DNA of 64,000 nt from assembly GCA_030142905.1 (NCBI GenBank), contig JASJOG010000172.1, positions 587,001 through 651,000 of the forward strand, written 5' to 3'. The notes beneath the pieces are model-generated. The model was not told the origin of the DNA. It did no database searches and worked only from the letters and a program-made list of their open reading frames with translations. Every line of letters begins with the position of its first letter. Position 1 is the stretch's first letter. Source of the DNA: Heliopora coerulea. Its lineage: Eukaryota > Cnidaria > Anthozoa > Scleralcyonacea > Helioporidae. Below are positions 1-12,341 of this stretch, piece by piece. The position numbers and the translations under genes are program-made.

Positions 1-447
1 GTATGGGACAGTATTGATCAAACATTGGGAGACCAATTACAAAAATTACAAAAACGAGCCGACCGTATCATCACAGGTTCACCATACCCCGTACACACCT
101 GTGATATTTTTAATGAATTAGGCTGGCATAGTCTGGCCCACAATAGAAAAGTTCAAAAAGCTACTATGATGCACAAAATTATAATTGGTCATGCACCATC
201 ATATTTATCAGAAATGTTTGAGAAGCAGCTCGGTACAACTTATTACCATTTGAGGTCAACTGATAATATTCAAATACCGAAGGTTCGCACTGAACAATGT
301 AAGCGAAGCTTTGCAATATCTGGCTCTCTTCTCTGGAATTCCTTGCCAAACTATCTTAAGGAAGAGAAGAGTCTAGCTGCCTTCAAAAGAAAAATTCAAA
401 ACTATAACTTCTGCATTGACAATACCCAATCTGCTTGTAGCTGTTAA
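1..447 (+). CDS. LINE reverse transcriptase, C-terminal end (5' cut by window edge)
   Basis: The frame is open from base 1, so the first ATG at 25 is not the true start. The protein has the layout of the region after the RT domain in CR1/jockey-like non-LTR retrotransposons: a LQKLQKRADRIITG helix, a GW.SL motif, an APSYLSEMF segment, and a closing WNSLPNYLK plus FKRKIQNYNF block. It ends at a TAA and is followed by about 150 bp of AT-rich 3' UTR and a TCTG/TCTA tract, which is a typical LINE 3' end. Catalytic RT motifs lie outside the window. The clade is inferred from general resemblance. Confidence 0.75.
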   Translation, partial: VWDSIDQTLGDQLQKLQKRADRIITGSPYPVHTCDIFNELGWHSLAHNRKVQKATMMHKIIIGHAPSYLSEMFEKQLGTTYYHLRSTDNIQIPKVRTEQCKRSFAISGSLLWNSLPNYLKEEKSLAAFKRKIQNYNFCIDNTQSACSC

Positions 448-591
448 TAATGTACATATCTGTCTTGTAGTATGACATATAACCTGTAAATAACATCATT
501 AATTTTTACATCTACACACGGCTTCTAGAAAGACCAGATCTAATAATTCTCTGTAATTATTTTAACTGATAGAACTACTGTGTAAATAAAA

Positions 592-633
592 TGTCTGTCT
601 GTCTGTCTGTCTATCTATCTACCTATCTATCTA
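592..633 (+). repeat. TCTG/TCTA microsatellite tail of LINE
   Basis: Tandem TCTG units turn into TCTA units directly after an AATAAAATG stretch. This position right behind the LINE 3' UTR suggests it is the element's repetitive 3' tail rather than an independent microsatellite. Confidence 0.7.
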
Positions 634-635
634 GG

Positions 636-1643
636 TGTAGTTAAGGTGCAGCAATCCTGTGAACATGTAGGAATGATTTTAGCTGGCAATGTTTCACAAA
701 AGGAGCAATGCGAAGTAGCTGCCAAGAAGGGGAAAGAAGTTGTGTCATGCTTGAGTTGTGGTATTAGACCAGGTGGACTGAACCCACTATGTGGCGCTGA
801 TCTATGACGCACTGTTGGTTTAGCTAGAGTGCTTTGCGGCTGTGAGCTTTGGAATAATATGTCGGAAACGGATCTTCATGTACTGGAAGTAACCAACCGA
901 TTTGCTGCAAAGAGGATCCAAGGGTTATGCAGTACGACGAGATCAGAAGCTGCTACTGATGGTATAGGCCTGTGTACAATTGAAGGATATATAGATAAAG
1001 CAAAACTTTTCTTTTTATATAAAATTATGAAGTCGCCCTCTACAACGATCCATAAAATATTTATTCATCAGTAGGTTGTCTCCATATTTAAACAAATTGG
1101 TGGCTAAGCCGCTTGGTTTTATTCCAGACATCTTTCGTATTTTAGAAAAATACGGTCTTTTGGATTGTATTGACAACTATTTAGCAAATGGCACCTTAGC
1201 AAGTGAAGATGAATGGAAAACACTAATCAAAGAAAGAATCGCTCGTCACCAAAGTGATATTTGGTTAAAGGGAGTTTCTGTGAAGCCTGAATTAATCAAT
1301 TACGGAAAAGTTCTTACCAATCTACAGCCCTTGAACCTACGCAAGTCGCAAAGCGTAATCCCTTATATATTCGAGAAATTTTAAATACAGTTAACATAAT
1401 TTGTGGCAACGTGCCGCAAGCATTAATGACCCCTGTGACTGATGAGGATACACATTTCCAATGCAAACTGTGCGCCAAAGACTTAACCGACGTCTCCAAA
1501 CACTTTCTTCTCCACTGCCTGCATTGAAGACGTTCGCGTGAATTTATGTTTAATAAAACACAAGATCTTTTGGACGTAAGACATTCCGCTAGCTTGTTCA
1601 GCCAACAAGATGACGAATTATATCTTAGTCTTCTAAGTGGTTA
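636..1643 (+). pseudogene. Second LINE, C-terminal reverse transcriptase remnant
   Basis: The remnant runs through at least three frames. At 640-800 it carries VKVQQSCEHVGMILAG followed by GIRPGGLNPL, the thumb-side region of a LINE RT. At 829-1074 it carries YG.ELWNN-like and LEVTNRF..KRIQGL blocks with IDKAKLFFLYKI. At 1076-1384 the C-terminal helices continue. At 1440-1510 a zinc-knuckle-like C..C....HFLLHC closes the protein, followed by a stop inside the last block. Frameshifts near 825 and 1075 and in-frame stops make it non-functional. It belongs to a family different from the element at the window start. Confidence 0.7.
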
Positions 1644-1921
1644 AATTACTTCGATGAGGGAAGATAACACTCATATCAGAGATAATTTTGTGATAACGGT
1701 GGCAATTGGCCTACTTAAAATTATTTATGATGTACTTTTATATAAAAACTTTTCCTAAGTTTTTACTAACTGTAAATATGGTATTTTAGCTTAAATGGTA
1801 ATATAGTTTTAAATTAGATTTAACTTGCTTCATCTTATTGAACTGTAAACGTAACTGTAAATAACTAAAGATAACTGTAAAGATAATTGTAAATATGTTT
1901 TAACTTAAATGGTAAATTAGT

Positions 1922-1952
1922 TTTATCTATCTATCTATACATGTACATATAT
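1922..1952 (+). repeat. TCTA microsatellite tail of second LINE
   Basis: A short run of TCTA units ending in a CATGTACATAT palindrome follows about 280 bp of AT-rich 3' UTR of the LINE remnant, matching the tail type of the first LINE. Confidence 0.5.
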
Positions 1953-2792
1953 TTCAAGACGTAAGTCCAAGAAAAGAATAGAGTTACCCTCTTACACACT
2001 AGAAACAATATTTCGACGAGTAAACATACAGCCCTGACAAGGGCTCAGCAGAGCGAGAAATGCAAAAACAGTCCTCGACATAACGGCGAAATAAGAGGTT
2101 TGAACTGTCTAATCGAATTCAGTTTATTTACACATTTTGATAGTTTGATTGCCCGATCTTTTATACATTTCGGGATTCCACATAACCTAAAGTTGAACTT
2201 GCAATAGACTGAACAAATATCTTAATGGTGGTCTATTGGCGCCAATAAATGCCCTTTGATGCAAATGGTTGCTCATCGATGCTAATAAATGTTACTTTTT
2301 GTGCAAAAATTTTAATTGAACATGACAAAAGCGCAAATAAATGTCGATTCAATAAAATGAAAGTATTTTCGCGTTAATGAGTTTAAGGTTGCGTTAATGA
2401 TAGTATATTTTCTGGTAATGAACAGCAAAGGGTGTATGTTTTATTTCATCATCATGGTTTAGGGGCTGTGTGCTTTGATCACACTGGTGAGCGAAGTGTC
2501 AAAAATTGATCGTCATCATAACGTACTTTGTTACCGTAATATCAGACAGTATAGCCAATCAAAAATACCCATTTACTTGTACTGCGAGGTTATCGCCAAT
2601 TTTAATCCAATCACCGCTTATGGTGGTTCTCGTCCCAGGGACGTAGTTTATAGGAGTGTGTGGGGGTGTGAGATACCCCCAAAAGGTTATAAAAAAGTTG
2701 AAAGTTCGGGCAAACATAGAGAGTTGGAGCATTAAATTTCAGGCAAAATATTTGGCTTGATAAGTTAGGGCAAAATCCCTTTTGGTTACTGA
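1953..2792. other. AT-rich stretch, no gene seen
   Basis: Short ORFs here have no recognisable domain. Repeated phrases such as GCGTTAATGA and GCAAATAAATG occur around 2,230-2,410 without a clear unit. The end of the stretch abuts the mariner repeat. Confidence 0.4.
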
Positions 2793-3364
2793 TATACAAG
2801 GGTGTCCCAAAAACATGTATAGACACTTTGAATGATGATAACTCACTATAACAAACTTTCTTTCGAATGCCACGCATTTGTGAGCAATTTGGAGATGAGT
2901 AGTTTTATTTCCAGCAAGATGGAGCACCTTCCCACTACCATCGTGATATGAGAGCCTAACTTACGAAAATCTGCCGAACAGATGGATTGGGTGAAGATAT
3001 AGCATTGAATTCCCCAACGTTCACCAGAACTCGCGCCTGTGGACTTTTTTTATGGGGATACGTCAAAGATAAGGTTTGTAGCACAAAACCTGTAACAATC
3101 AATGAGTTGAGAGCAGCAATTGAAAGAGAATACACCCAAATACCAAATGAAATGATCATAATTCGTAATGTTTGCAATTCCATCTGTCCGCGTTATCAGC
3201 AGTGCCTGGACCAGAACGGTCATCAGTTCGAACACCTGCGATAACTCAAAAAATTCTACACTTGTCTTCTTTAACTTGGGTTATAAAACTTAGATATGTC
3301 TTGATAAACATTGTATTCATAATCATTCAAAGTGTGTATACATTTTTTTGGGACACCCTGTATA
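2793..3364 (+). mobile_element. Internally deleted mariner/Tc1-type DNA transposon
   Basis: The ends form imperfect inverted repeats of about 45 bp that share GGGTGTCCCAAAAA and CACTTTGAATGAT and are bordered by TA, as expected for the Tc1/mariner superfamily. The 572-bp length is about half that of an autonomous copy. It lacks the N-terminal helix-turn-helix region and the first catalytic Asp. Confidence 0.8.
2896..3243 (+). pseudogene. Mariner-like transposase C-terminal remnant
   Basis: The frame holds the second catalytic block as FQQDGAPSHYHRDMRA, then a degraded third block (FTRTRACGLFLWGYVKD) in which the usual catalytic acidic residue and proline are lost, then the helical tail ending QCLDQNGHQFEHLR. 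An in-frame stop near 2,958 and loss of the third catalytic residue mean it cannot be active. It sits between the terminal repeats in the expected orientation. Confidence 0.75.
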
Positions 3365-4789
3365 TTTAGTTTACTTATTAAGGCTGAGGCAACGAGACTA
3401 CATTGTACAAGGCCTGAATGCGTGTCAAATTAAATTCGGACAATATTCAAAGGATACAATATCCAGCAAATTAAGCGGGACACGCCCTCAATTAAAATAG
3501 GTTGACTACGCCCCATCTCTAACCTTAAGTGTTGGAGTAATGGCGATCTACTACGGAGGTCATGGGCTTAGATCTTACGGAGCTGAGAGAAGACAAAATG
3601 AAGATTTACGGCCTCAGTGTGACCAGATTCAGCTCCAACCCTTTACCTTCATTGCTGGTGCTTTGACAAAAAGCAGGCTGAATTCGAGAGATACTTTGCC
3701 ATGGGGTTCAAACGGCAGCAGAATGTTTCAGATTTACTGTTGAATTTGGGACCCATCCATTGATAATTTTGTTGGTTAGTTGCCTGACTGACTTTCGATA
3801 AATGACCATTCCTAAACTGGGCAGGGAAACTGGCCACAATAAAGCTATCGTGGCACTGTTATTTGGGAGTAGCGATTTGTTTCCATCCATAAAAAACTTT
3901 CACGGCACAGTGCAGATCTGGTAGTTACCAGGTCCCTAGCGCAACTTCGAAATGGCTTGTAAATGGCAACAAAACGTTTTGGATATTCGCTCAATTTGGG
4001 GCCCATCCACTTACTTATGTGTGATTATATAAGTCATTGGGTTGACTTCAATGACGCCAAAAACAATGGGCATGCCTAATTTTAAAATATCTGTTCTAGC
4101 AATTCATTTACTCCACTTGTGCTCGTGAAGGTAGTGTGGACTTTTCCATCTCAAAATTTCAAAACTACTCAGTATTGTCGTAAATTTAGATATATAGACC
4201 AACAGGATAACTTGTGAAATATGCATGTAAAGAGGCCAAGAATGAAGCAGACAATTTTCGCTAAACTGTGCAGATATAATTAATATTTTACCGTTCATAT
4301 TTTAGTTATGACTATTCTGATTTTTGTAGGTTATAGCTGATGTTTCTCGTATTCCACTTTTGTTCGGTGAAATTTAAACTCGTGTCAGAGTCGAATGAGG
4401 CAGACATATCAGATGGTATGTACGAAAAGGGTTCTGACGACAGGTCACGTTCAAGCGAGACTGACTCTACTGATGTGTCCGAGGTAGGTCTGTTATCCCT
4501 TCTAGTTCTGAAGTAAATCAGACAATTCGATATTCTCCGATGCATGGATCCATGTCCGTTAAGGATTTCTTGTACACATTGTTTGACGAGTTTATCACAC
4601 TTGAACTGTTCTTGTTCTTAAAACCATAATACAAAGCTGCGCTTTTCAGTTTCTTCACCGCAAAATTGTTTGTAACTTAAAATACGAGAGATTTTTGTTT
4701 GAACTGTAATTACGGCTTCTTTCAAATTTTGGTAATTTGCTGAGAAAAAGATGTAGGAAAGGGGTAACAGTAGTAGTAAGTTTGAACCA
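3365..4789. other. Spacer, no gene recognised
   Basis: Several ORFs of 60-80 codons occur on both strands, none with domain signatures. The one at 4,312-4,545 (minus) is acidic and serine-rich. I find no repeat structure or RNA gene. Confidence 0.35.
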
Positions 4790-4801
4790 CACTAAAACTG
4801 C

Positions 4802-4900
4802 TTTCGCTTTCTGTAGAGATTGTCAAAAGGCAGATTGGAAAAACCATAAAGCTTCTTGCACGTCATCTAAAGGACAAAAGACAAAACGTGGTAAATAAAG
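4802..4900 (+). CDS. Candidate terminal exon with half a MYND zinc finger
   Basis: One frame reads AFCRDCQKADWKNHKASC and ends in a lysine-rich tail and TAA. This is the second half of a MYND zinc finger (C-x2-C ... W..H...C). The first Cys pair is absent, so it would have to be spliced from an upstream exon. I did not identify that exon. It could also be a fragment duplicated from the MYND gene at 12.3-14.5 kb. Known family role: MYND fingers bind proline-rich peptides. Confidence 0.4.
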
Positions 4901-6845
4901 TTTGTTCCAGTACAACTCCTGATCACGAACACAATAATGCCATACTTCTTTCCGAGCAAGTTTTGCTTTTGGGAATTTTGTTAGTTTGTTTTTAAAGCAA
5001 GATATTTTTAAGAAAACATGGTTCTTCGAGTATTATCACCTAGTTATCTCGTACAGACAATGCATCCACGTAAAGACGACCAATAGTCTTGCGCCATATC
5101 CTGCTTTTTCTTTTATAAACTACACCTTACTTTGAAAAACTTCAATGTGCTGTTTGAAAAAGACTACCATTAAAGCTAGTCTTTCCGAGAGAACGTACAT
5201 CAAGGAGTTATAAATTTCGAAATTTCGAGCTAAATCTTGTGAATAATATTCTCATTCGATCGAAGTATGAGGTTTGAATCATCAAACTTTCTTGTACGGA
5301 GAGCCGAGTCATACATATTTGTCTCTCGGAAAACTTTTTATGTAAATAACATGTTTAATGCAATTTTTTTAATGATATCCTGCATGGCGTTACATGATTA
5401 AAATATAAAAAACATTACTCAGAAAATCCAAGCCTGAACAAACTGTTAGAGTGAAATGACAGTTACACCGATATTAATAAAATACATTAAATGCACTTCC
5501 TTTTACTGGATAATTTGGACATCATAAATGTATGGCTTGTAAATATTACAAATTTTAGAAGAGAGTGCCATTTGTGTTCTGAATTACTAAAAAAATTATT
5601 TTCCCTTTATTAAGGTTCTGTGCTGCCTCCAAAAGATCGTGATATAAGGCTATCTTTTAATTCAGACATATTTCAGGGGGCTGAACACCATTTCTCGAGT
5701 TGTGTTTTTCAGTGTATAGGTTAATCATGAAATTTTCTTTTCATGTTTCTCTCAGAATGATTTTGAAATAGATATTGAAACACCATACGCATTCGTCAGA
5801 AGGTAAACATTCTGTCTGCAATGACCGAGAAATAGTGGGCTCAATTGCCTTCGTTAAGTGGTGCTTCACCTTTACTTGGCATTAAGATTGACTAAACTTT
5901 GACCATCGATAATTAACAGGTTTTAGCCCCAAAATATGCAAAGCCTGTACTTTTTGAAAAGTATGGACTGTCAGCTACATGTTGGAATAACATATTACCC
6001 AATTTGAATGCCTGGATTATAATAGGAGACCAAATAAACCACTGTTCACGAAAAGTTTTCACTGACTAAAAATGCCCCACCACAATATACCACACACAAT
6101 TGAATGAAATTAAATAAAAATTTCCCGGGTAAAAGGTTAAATATCAAACTATGCCTCTGAGTCATGTTTTGATATTTACTTTGGTTGCCATGGAAACAAT
6201 ATTTCATCCTAACTGACGAAAAATTAAGGTGAAGCGCCCCCTTAACCAAATTTTTGTTTCGGCAGAAGAAAATCCTACTTTCGCCGCTTGTCTATCCACT
6301 TTTAGGAGGTCCAACCATTGTCAAGCAAGATGTAATCTTGCCATTTAATATGTTTCCTTCCTTGAAATTAGCACAATGTCCATTTCGGAAAAAGAGTGGC
6401 GTTAATATTCTCATGAAGAACATGAAAGAATTTTCAATTTTTTTTGGCTAAAAGGATTTTTGTAGCAATTCAGAGCCAATTCGATGCATGGTTGGGGTTA
6501 AAGGCGAGCTGAGTTGTAAAATATATCATTCGTAGTCCAGTATTTAAACGTTTTAAATACCTCTGAGTCTAAACCGGCGAAATAAGAACTACCGATACAA
6601 CGCAATGGGGCAAGATGGACACTTACCCTTGGCGGATTGAACGTTCGTCAAACCCGTCAAGCATTTAATGTGAAGTTTCTCGAACAAAAATGACAAATTA
6701 GCTGAAGTTCGATCCGTATCTATGGTTAAAAAAACCTCAACAACTCGATTGTTTTATATAGTTTCACTAGTGGAAAAACTTTGGCTTTGCTTACGCATGA
6801 TATATTCAGTCGTTTTCCGAGCCGATCAGATCTAGAAACCTCTAT
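4901..6845. other. AT-rich spacer, no gene recognised
   Basis: I see only short ORFs without domains and no clear repeats. AT-rich non-coding DNA probably separates the MYND fragment from the LINE that follows. Confidence 0.35.
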
Positions 6846-7579
6846 CTATTTCGAGCTATCTCGGACATCGTTGACTAGATTCCTCCATTCTTCACGGTCA
6901 TCCATGATGTGTTTCAATTTTTCAGTGGATAATCCGGTATCTTTCCTCAGCTGGTCGACATAAGTAAGTGCTGGTCTTCCCTCTTCCTTGCTCCTTGCTT
7001 CGGTTCCCAAAGAAGCACTTGACTTACTAATTCCACCTTCCTCCTCCACATGTGCCCTGTAAACTTCAGTCTCCTTACACGAAGTGTTGATGTTATTCTG
7101 CGGAGATTTCCATACAGCTCATTGTTCGGTTTATGATCTTTCCAAGAAACACCGAGAACTGCTCTTAGCATTCGTGTGTACGTGCCATCTAATGGGTTAC
7201 TCATATCTTTTGTAAGTGTCCAGCACTCTACACCGTACAACAAAAAACTCTCAACTGTTGCTCTGAAGAGCTGTATTTTTAGCGATTTCTCTATGTTAGA
7301 TTTCCATAGTTTATCCATTTTGTTTAATGCTTGCCAAGCTAGTCCAATTCGTATTTCCATATCCTTTTTGCTAGATTCTATCCACGAACCAAGATACTTA
7401 AAGTCTTCAACCTGTTTCAGTTTCTTTAATTCATGTGTAACCAAATCAGCATCTGCCTGGTTATACAGCATGTACTCTGTCTTCTTGCAGTTAAAATGCA
7501 GGCCAGTATCTTCTCCTGCAATTCCCAACCTCAATAAGAGTAGTTGGACCTGCTCCACATAGTTGGAGAGTAGGGCCAA
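6846..7579 (-). pseudogene. LINE RT C-terminal region
   Basis: It begins after the FADD box with LHFNCKKTEYML and VEDFKYLGSWI, the thumb region, continues with ESFLLYGVECWTLT and ends after RPALTYVDQLRKDTGL and DREEWRNLVND. These are the conserved closing blocks of this LINE type. A frameshift around 6,950-7,050 splits it. Confidence 0.75.
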
Positions 7580-8437
7580 ATCGTCAGCAAAATCTGTGTC
7601 GGTGATATATACGGGCAGATTGCCGAGAGCCTTGTCGTTTTGATATCATGAACCCTATTTCTGGATCTCTTGTAGCTTCGCGAAGGGCATAATCTAATGC
7701 AACTATGAATAAAAATGTTGCAAGGGTATCTCCTTGTAGAATACCTACAACTACATCAAAAAACTCAGTGCCTCCGTCAGGAGTTAGTACTCGTGCAACT
7801 GTGTCTGTGTAAAGGATGTTAATTACTTCCACAATTTTAGTTGGCACTCCGTAGGATGTCAAGATTTCCATCAACTTTTCTCTGTGTATGGAGTCAAACG
7901 CATTGCTAAAGTCAACAAAGGTAAGCACTGCTGGTAGTTGTTTTGCCCTTATTCCTTCAATTAATCTCCTCAGGGTTAGAATTTGAGATAGAGTTGACCT
8001 TCCAGAACGAAAACCATTTTGGTTTGTTCGCAAAAGTAGATTCAGATGTGGTTTTTTTCTGTCCAGAAGCACATCTTGTTGTATATCTTAGCGGCAGTAA
8101 TCGCCAATGATAGTCCACAGTAATTTCCTGTGTTTCCAAGGTCACCTTTTTTTGGTAATGACACAATCCCACTCTTTACCCAAATTTCCGGTCTATCACC
8201 ATTTAATGTCTTGTTGCAGATTTCAAGAAGTTGGGTGTTTAGGGCATTTGACTTCCAGACTTCAATGGGAATGTTGTCCAATCTAGGTGCCTTGTTGTTT
8301 CTAAAGCCTTTTACACATCTCTTTAATTCTTCCATGCTGAAGTTATTCGTGTTGATGGGTAGTGTCTGCTGGACCATAGTTCTTGTTGGCTTTGGTGTGA
8401 TCACAGGTGGTTGTCCTAGTAAAGATGATTTTTCCAT
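7580..8437 (-). pseudogene. LINE reverse transcriptase palm
   Basis: Two overlapping frames give the RT blocks in order: NNKAPRLDNIP, a PKKGD block, the NQNGFRSGRST block, FVDFSNAFDSIHR with the first catalytic Asp, GILQGDTLA, and finally DTDFADDLALLSN at about 7,590, the FADD catalytic pair. Frameshifts near 8,050 and 7,590 break the frame. Confidence 0.8.
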
Positions 8438-8512
8438 TTCCTAATACAATCTTCCCCTATTGGTTCCTTTTCTTCCAGTGAATTCATTGACAGTCTCCCA
8501 CACCACCTTAGA

Positions 8513-9025
8513 CTACTGGTGTTCAGCAGCATTACTGATAACATTTACTTTTACATGTACATACCTTTCCTGCTCTAAGGCATAAGCTTCTTCTAGTTCT
8601 TTTCTGGCATCTTCTAGTTTCTTTGCACTGCTCCTTGTTTTACTGTGAATAGTTTCATTTAAGACCTGCTTCACTGCTTCCCTTTTACCAGCAATTTTAT
8701 CATTCTCCCATGGTACATACTGCTTAACCTTATTCTTCACAGGTATATGCTTTCTCGCTGCTTCTTCATGAGCCATAATGACATTGTCGTGCATCCTGCC
8801 TGCACTCTCCCCATCCTCTAGTTCTTGCAGGACCTGGAACTGGTTGTTTACTTCTACTGTGTATAGCTCTCTCATCTTGTTTTCAGCTAGACGTTTGCTC
8901 CAGTAGTGTCTAACTTTTTTAGTGTTAGACAATTTGCTTTGCCGCAAGCTCAATCTCAGTTTTGCAGTTACAATTCGATGGTCAGAAGTTACCGAACAAA
9001 AGGTGTTGTACGCTTCGCAGTTCAA
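8513..9025 (-). pseudogene. LINE linker between endonuclease and RT
   Basis: It starts with the endonuclease-closing SDHRIV motif and continues as a highly charged, helical Lys/Glu-rich segment, as normally found between the two enzymatic domains of LINE ORF2. It is out of frame with both neighbours. Confidence 0.6.
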
Positions 9026-9051
9026 AGCACTATTCTTCCAGTTTTCGTTTA

Positions 9052-9660
9052 TTAAGAGATGTAATCAATTTGGATTTTCGTCCCATTTGGCAAAACGTGT
9101 GTCCACAGCATTCCCTTTCGTTTCCTGTATAAAGTGTTAAGAGCTTTCAGTCTGCATTGTTGCATATAATCCAGTAGACGTTGCCCGTTTTCATTGGTAA
9201 CATTATTGTATGTGGAACCCTGTGCTTTCCTTTTGCCTATCTTAGCATTCATATCTCCACCAATTAATATGATGTTGTGTTTTGGCATCGACCTTGTTAG
9301 TTCGGTCAGCTCCGTATAGAATTGATCTTTCTCTTCATCATTTGAAACATTTTTTGGACTGTAGCAGGAAATAATGGTAACTGCAGGATTCCCACTAAAT
9401 GTTGCTACCATTATTCTGGGATTGATGGTTTCTATTGAGCTTAAAGCTTTGTAGGCGTTTGGACTGAGGAGCATTCCTACACCTCTGATAGTTGAATTGT
9501 TTAGTGCTTTTTCTGCTGAGCTAGTAAGCATTACCCAGTTGTTCTTCATATCGTGATGTTTAATATCAATATCCTCATAAGTTATACGATGTTCCTGAAG
9601 ACAAACAATATCTATGCTGTATTTCTGTGCTGAAGCCGTCAGTTGACCAAGTTCTTTTCT
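9052..9660 (-). pseudogene. LINE apurinic/apyrimidinic endonuclease domain
   Basis: The start of the domain is visible in a second frame as LQEHRITYED (catalytic Glu block). The main frame continues with SGNPAVTIISCYSP and IILIGGDMNAKIG, the GD.N block that carries the catalytic Asp and Asn. The final S-D-H block probably lies across the break near 9,030, where SDHRIVTAKL can be read in the next frame. The enzyme nicks target DNA for target-primed reverse transcription. Confidence 0.75.
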
Positions 9661-9875
9661 TAAGAAGGGGTTCTACAATTAAATGTGGAAACTAGTGTAG
9701 TTTTCTTACATTTCAGTAGTCTGTTGTTATTCGACACATCTTTACCAGTAACATTCTTTTCGACTCCAGTTTGGCATCCCACTGGGGGACGCGCTCCTTG
9801 TTGACCCATGCGACGAGCGTTGTGGTATGAATTATGCAAGTAACTAGCCATGATGTCTTTCAATTGGTGCCACAC

Positions 9876-12341
9876 TAGTGCTAGTATGGTTTTAGTGTTA
9901 GTGGTCGCAACTCCTACTTACAACCGCAGTATTCAACTGAAGTGAATTGGTTGATCCATGTCATTGTGGTTGACTGTGTCGATCATCTTCCGCCATCGAT
10001 CAAAGCATAACAAGCCAGTGTATCGGTCTGTTGATACCTGCCAAGCTATGTTACTGGAGGACTGCTGCCTACCCCAGGATGAGGTTTACTCCTCAAAGCG
10101 ATTACGTTTTTGTCTGGTTCCTACCCATTGACCTGTCTGGCTCGATTAGACCTGCCAGGAGAGTTACTCCGTCCAGCATAACTCTCCGGGCCAGAGGAGC
10201 ACACAAGCAACCCCACCATGACAAGGTACTTAATCTGGGAGTTGCATGTTGTATCAATTGTGTGCATAATACGTCAAAGTAGTAGTTAACAAATTTGTGT
10301 ATTACCAGCTATGGAATCAACGCTAGTTTCTTCGGATCTCAAACAATAAAACCCCAAATGCATTGAAAGTCCGCATGTAGAAACGTCTTACGACGGATAT
10401 GTCTTCTCATTGGTCTAAAATTAAAATGACGAGCTCTGATTGGCTCGGCGAGGAACAGTAAACCAATTTTGCTGTACGTACGGCAATTGCTTAGGCAACA
10501 GAGCGTGTTGGAGGCTTTATAAAGAGTAAATATACATACAATTTCAAAAATGACATACAATTTCAAAAAAAGTGAACTTTCATTTTCATTCAGCCCATTC
10601 ACTAGTGTTATTCGGCAAATGACACGATTTTCCCTGATCAATCGTTTCAACATATCGCGAACGTCGTTACCTTCGCAACCTTATTGGCTGATTGTGATTA
10701 CTTGGGTGGTTACTTAAGTCATTGCCATTCATAAGAAAACCAGGGTATTTACCGTACTGACAAAATAACGTGAAAAACCTGTAAAATTTATCTCGAAGGG
10801 ACGTACCACAGTTTAATAGTTTTCTACATACGTAAAACGAATGAAAATGTTTTCATTGAACTATACGTTCAACAAAAATATTGCAGGAGTGGCGCATCTT
10901 ATTAGAGGTAAAATAGCAATGCAAACAATATATAGGTAGTCCCAGCACTAATTTTCACGAATGGTTCAACAACCACAAGAACAGTTTGGCAAATTTTAGT
11001 GGAAGTCAGATATGTATTCCTGGCGAGGATTTGTATTCTCAACTTTTCAGTTTTGACCAAATTGGACTTTCTGACAAGTCTACTTATATCATAGTCGAAT
11101 TAATCTATATCTAAACAATTTTAAGTAACTCGAAAACTTTTGGACTTGCTTACGTTCCTTAGTACATTTCACTGTTTTTAAAGGTTTTATCAGTAGTTTA
11201 TTATTATTTTTGTGCACGTATTTCAGACTTGGAAGACGAACTTAGACCCAAGGAGGGCGCCTAAAACGATGGCAGTAACTTCGCACTGGCTACACAGGGT
11301 AGTTATGACTACACAATTCTCCTCACAGTGTGGTTATTTAAGAGTACCGTAACCATTAGTACAATGGGTCGCAAAAGTCGAATAGTGCATCATTGCAGGG
11401 ACAACTTGGTGTAGAATGTACAGTTGAACCTTTAACGTGAAGACACCGGTGGAAACCTTCGAAATGGTTGTTAAAGATGTCCACGGCGCGGAGATCAAGT
11501 TAAGGGTTAAACTATACAGTGATGTGTGAACTGGGTTTTTTAATAAATTACTGTTAAAATAGGGAAGGCAGTAATTTCCCTCCCGCATGGCGTAGCGATT
11601 GCTCAGTGCCACGTAGGCTGCTTTGGGGTATCTCGCACTAAAAAATGTGGGGAAAAGATTATTCAACGATGTTACGAACATTGTTTTCCTCTGTTCTCTG
11701 TATGACTGTGCACTTAATTCGCTGATATTGCGTCTGATGTTTCCGAAACTTTCCACGCCTAGTCAAGCGTGACACTGCAGTATATTCTCGACCTCTGAAG
11801 ATGTGTAATCGTATGTTATAAAAATCTTACGTAAAGAGCATAGATCGCGTACTAGTTATAGGTTTTTAGGACGTTCTAGAACACTAGATTACGGATATGT
11901 AAGGAAGTGAGTGTAACCTCGAATAGTAGGAGAATTTATTGAAGAGGCAGAGGTAAGTTTAACTAAGTATTCAGATGTTGTATTTAAGTAACTTCAGTCG
12001 TGCTTATTAAGATAGAGTGCCAGAAATCTGTAAGACGAAGACTCTTGTACACTCAGAAGACTACGTTGATTAAAAAAACTCAGCTTGTTGCCGCTACCGA
12101 CAACCCTGCGTTCTGTCTAGTCTACAAACAACCGTTCCGTTACATCCGACAAACGGAGCAAGTACGTAGAACTGCACGTAGTAGTAACCTCCATTTGCAA
12201 ATTCCATGACAGTTCACCAAACAGTGTCTCGATGACACGCGTGGATCTATTATCGTAAATTCAAAGTCATCTCCTAATGAATACGCATAAAGAGTAGGGT
12301 CTGCATGCAAGATAGCCAAAAATCTTTATGTACAAACTCAC
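9876..12341. other. Spacer, includes probable LINE 5' region
   Basis: The first 400 bp or so may be the 5' UTR of the adjacent minus-strand LINE. The remainder is AT-rich. A 140-codon minus ORF (11,334-11,756) has no recognisable domain, and I do not call it a gene. Confidence 0.35.

Larger units (their letters stand above)
6846..9875 (-). mobile_element. APE-type LINE (non-LTR retrotransposon), degraded
   Basis: On the minus strand the order is N-terminal leader (9,875-9,660), apurinic endonuclease-like domain (9,640-9,052), linker (9,025-8,513), reverse transcriptase (8,437-7,580) and C-terminal region (7,579-6,846). This is the standard single-ORF layout of RTE-like LINEs. At least four frameshifts separate the pieces, so the copy is dead. 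The clade assignment is by layout only. Neither a clear tail nor target duplications could be fixed. Confidence 0.8.

Noticed and set aside
11334..11756. 140-codon minus ORF
   Set aside because: No domain, no splice or promoter context, and composition not distinct from surroundings.
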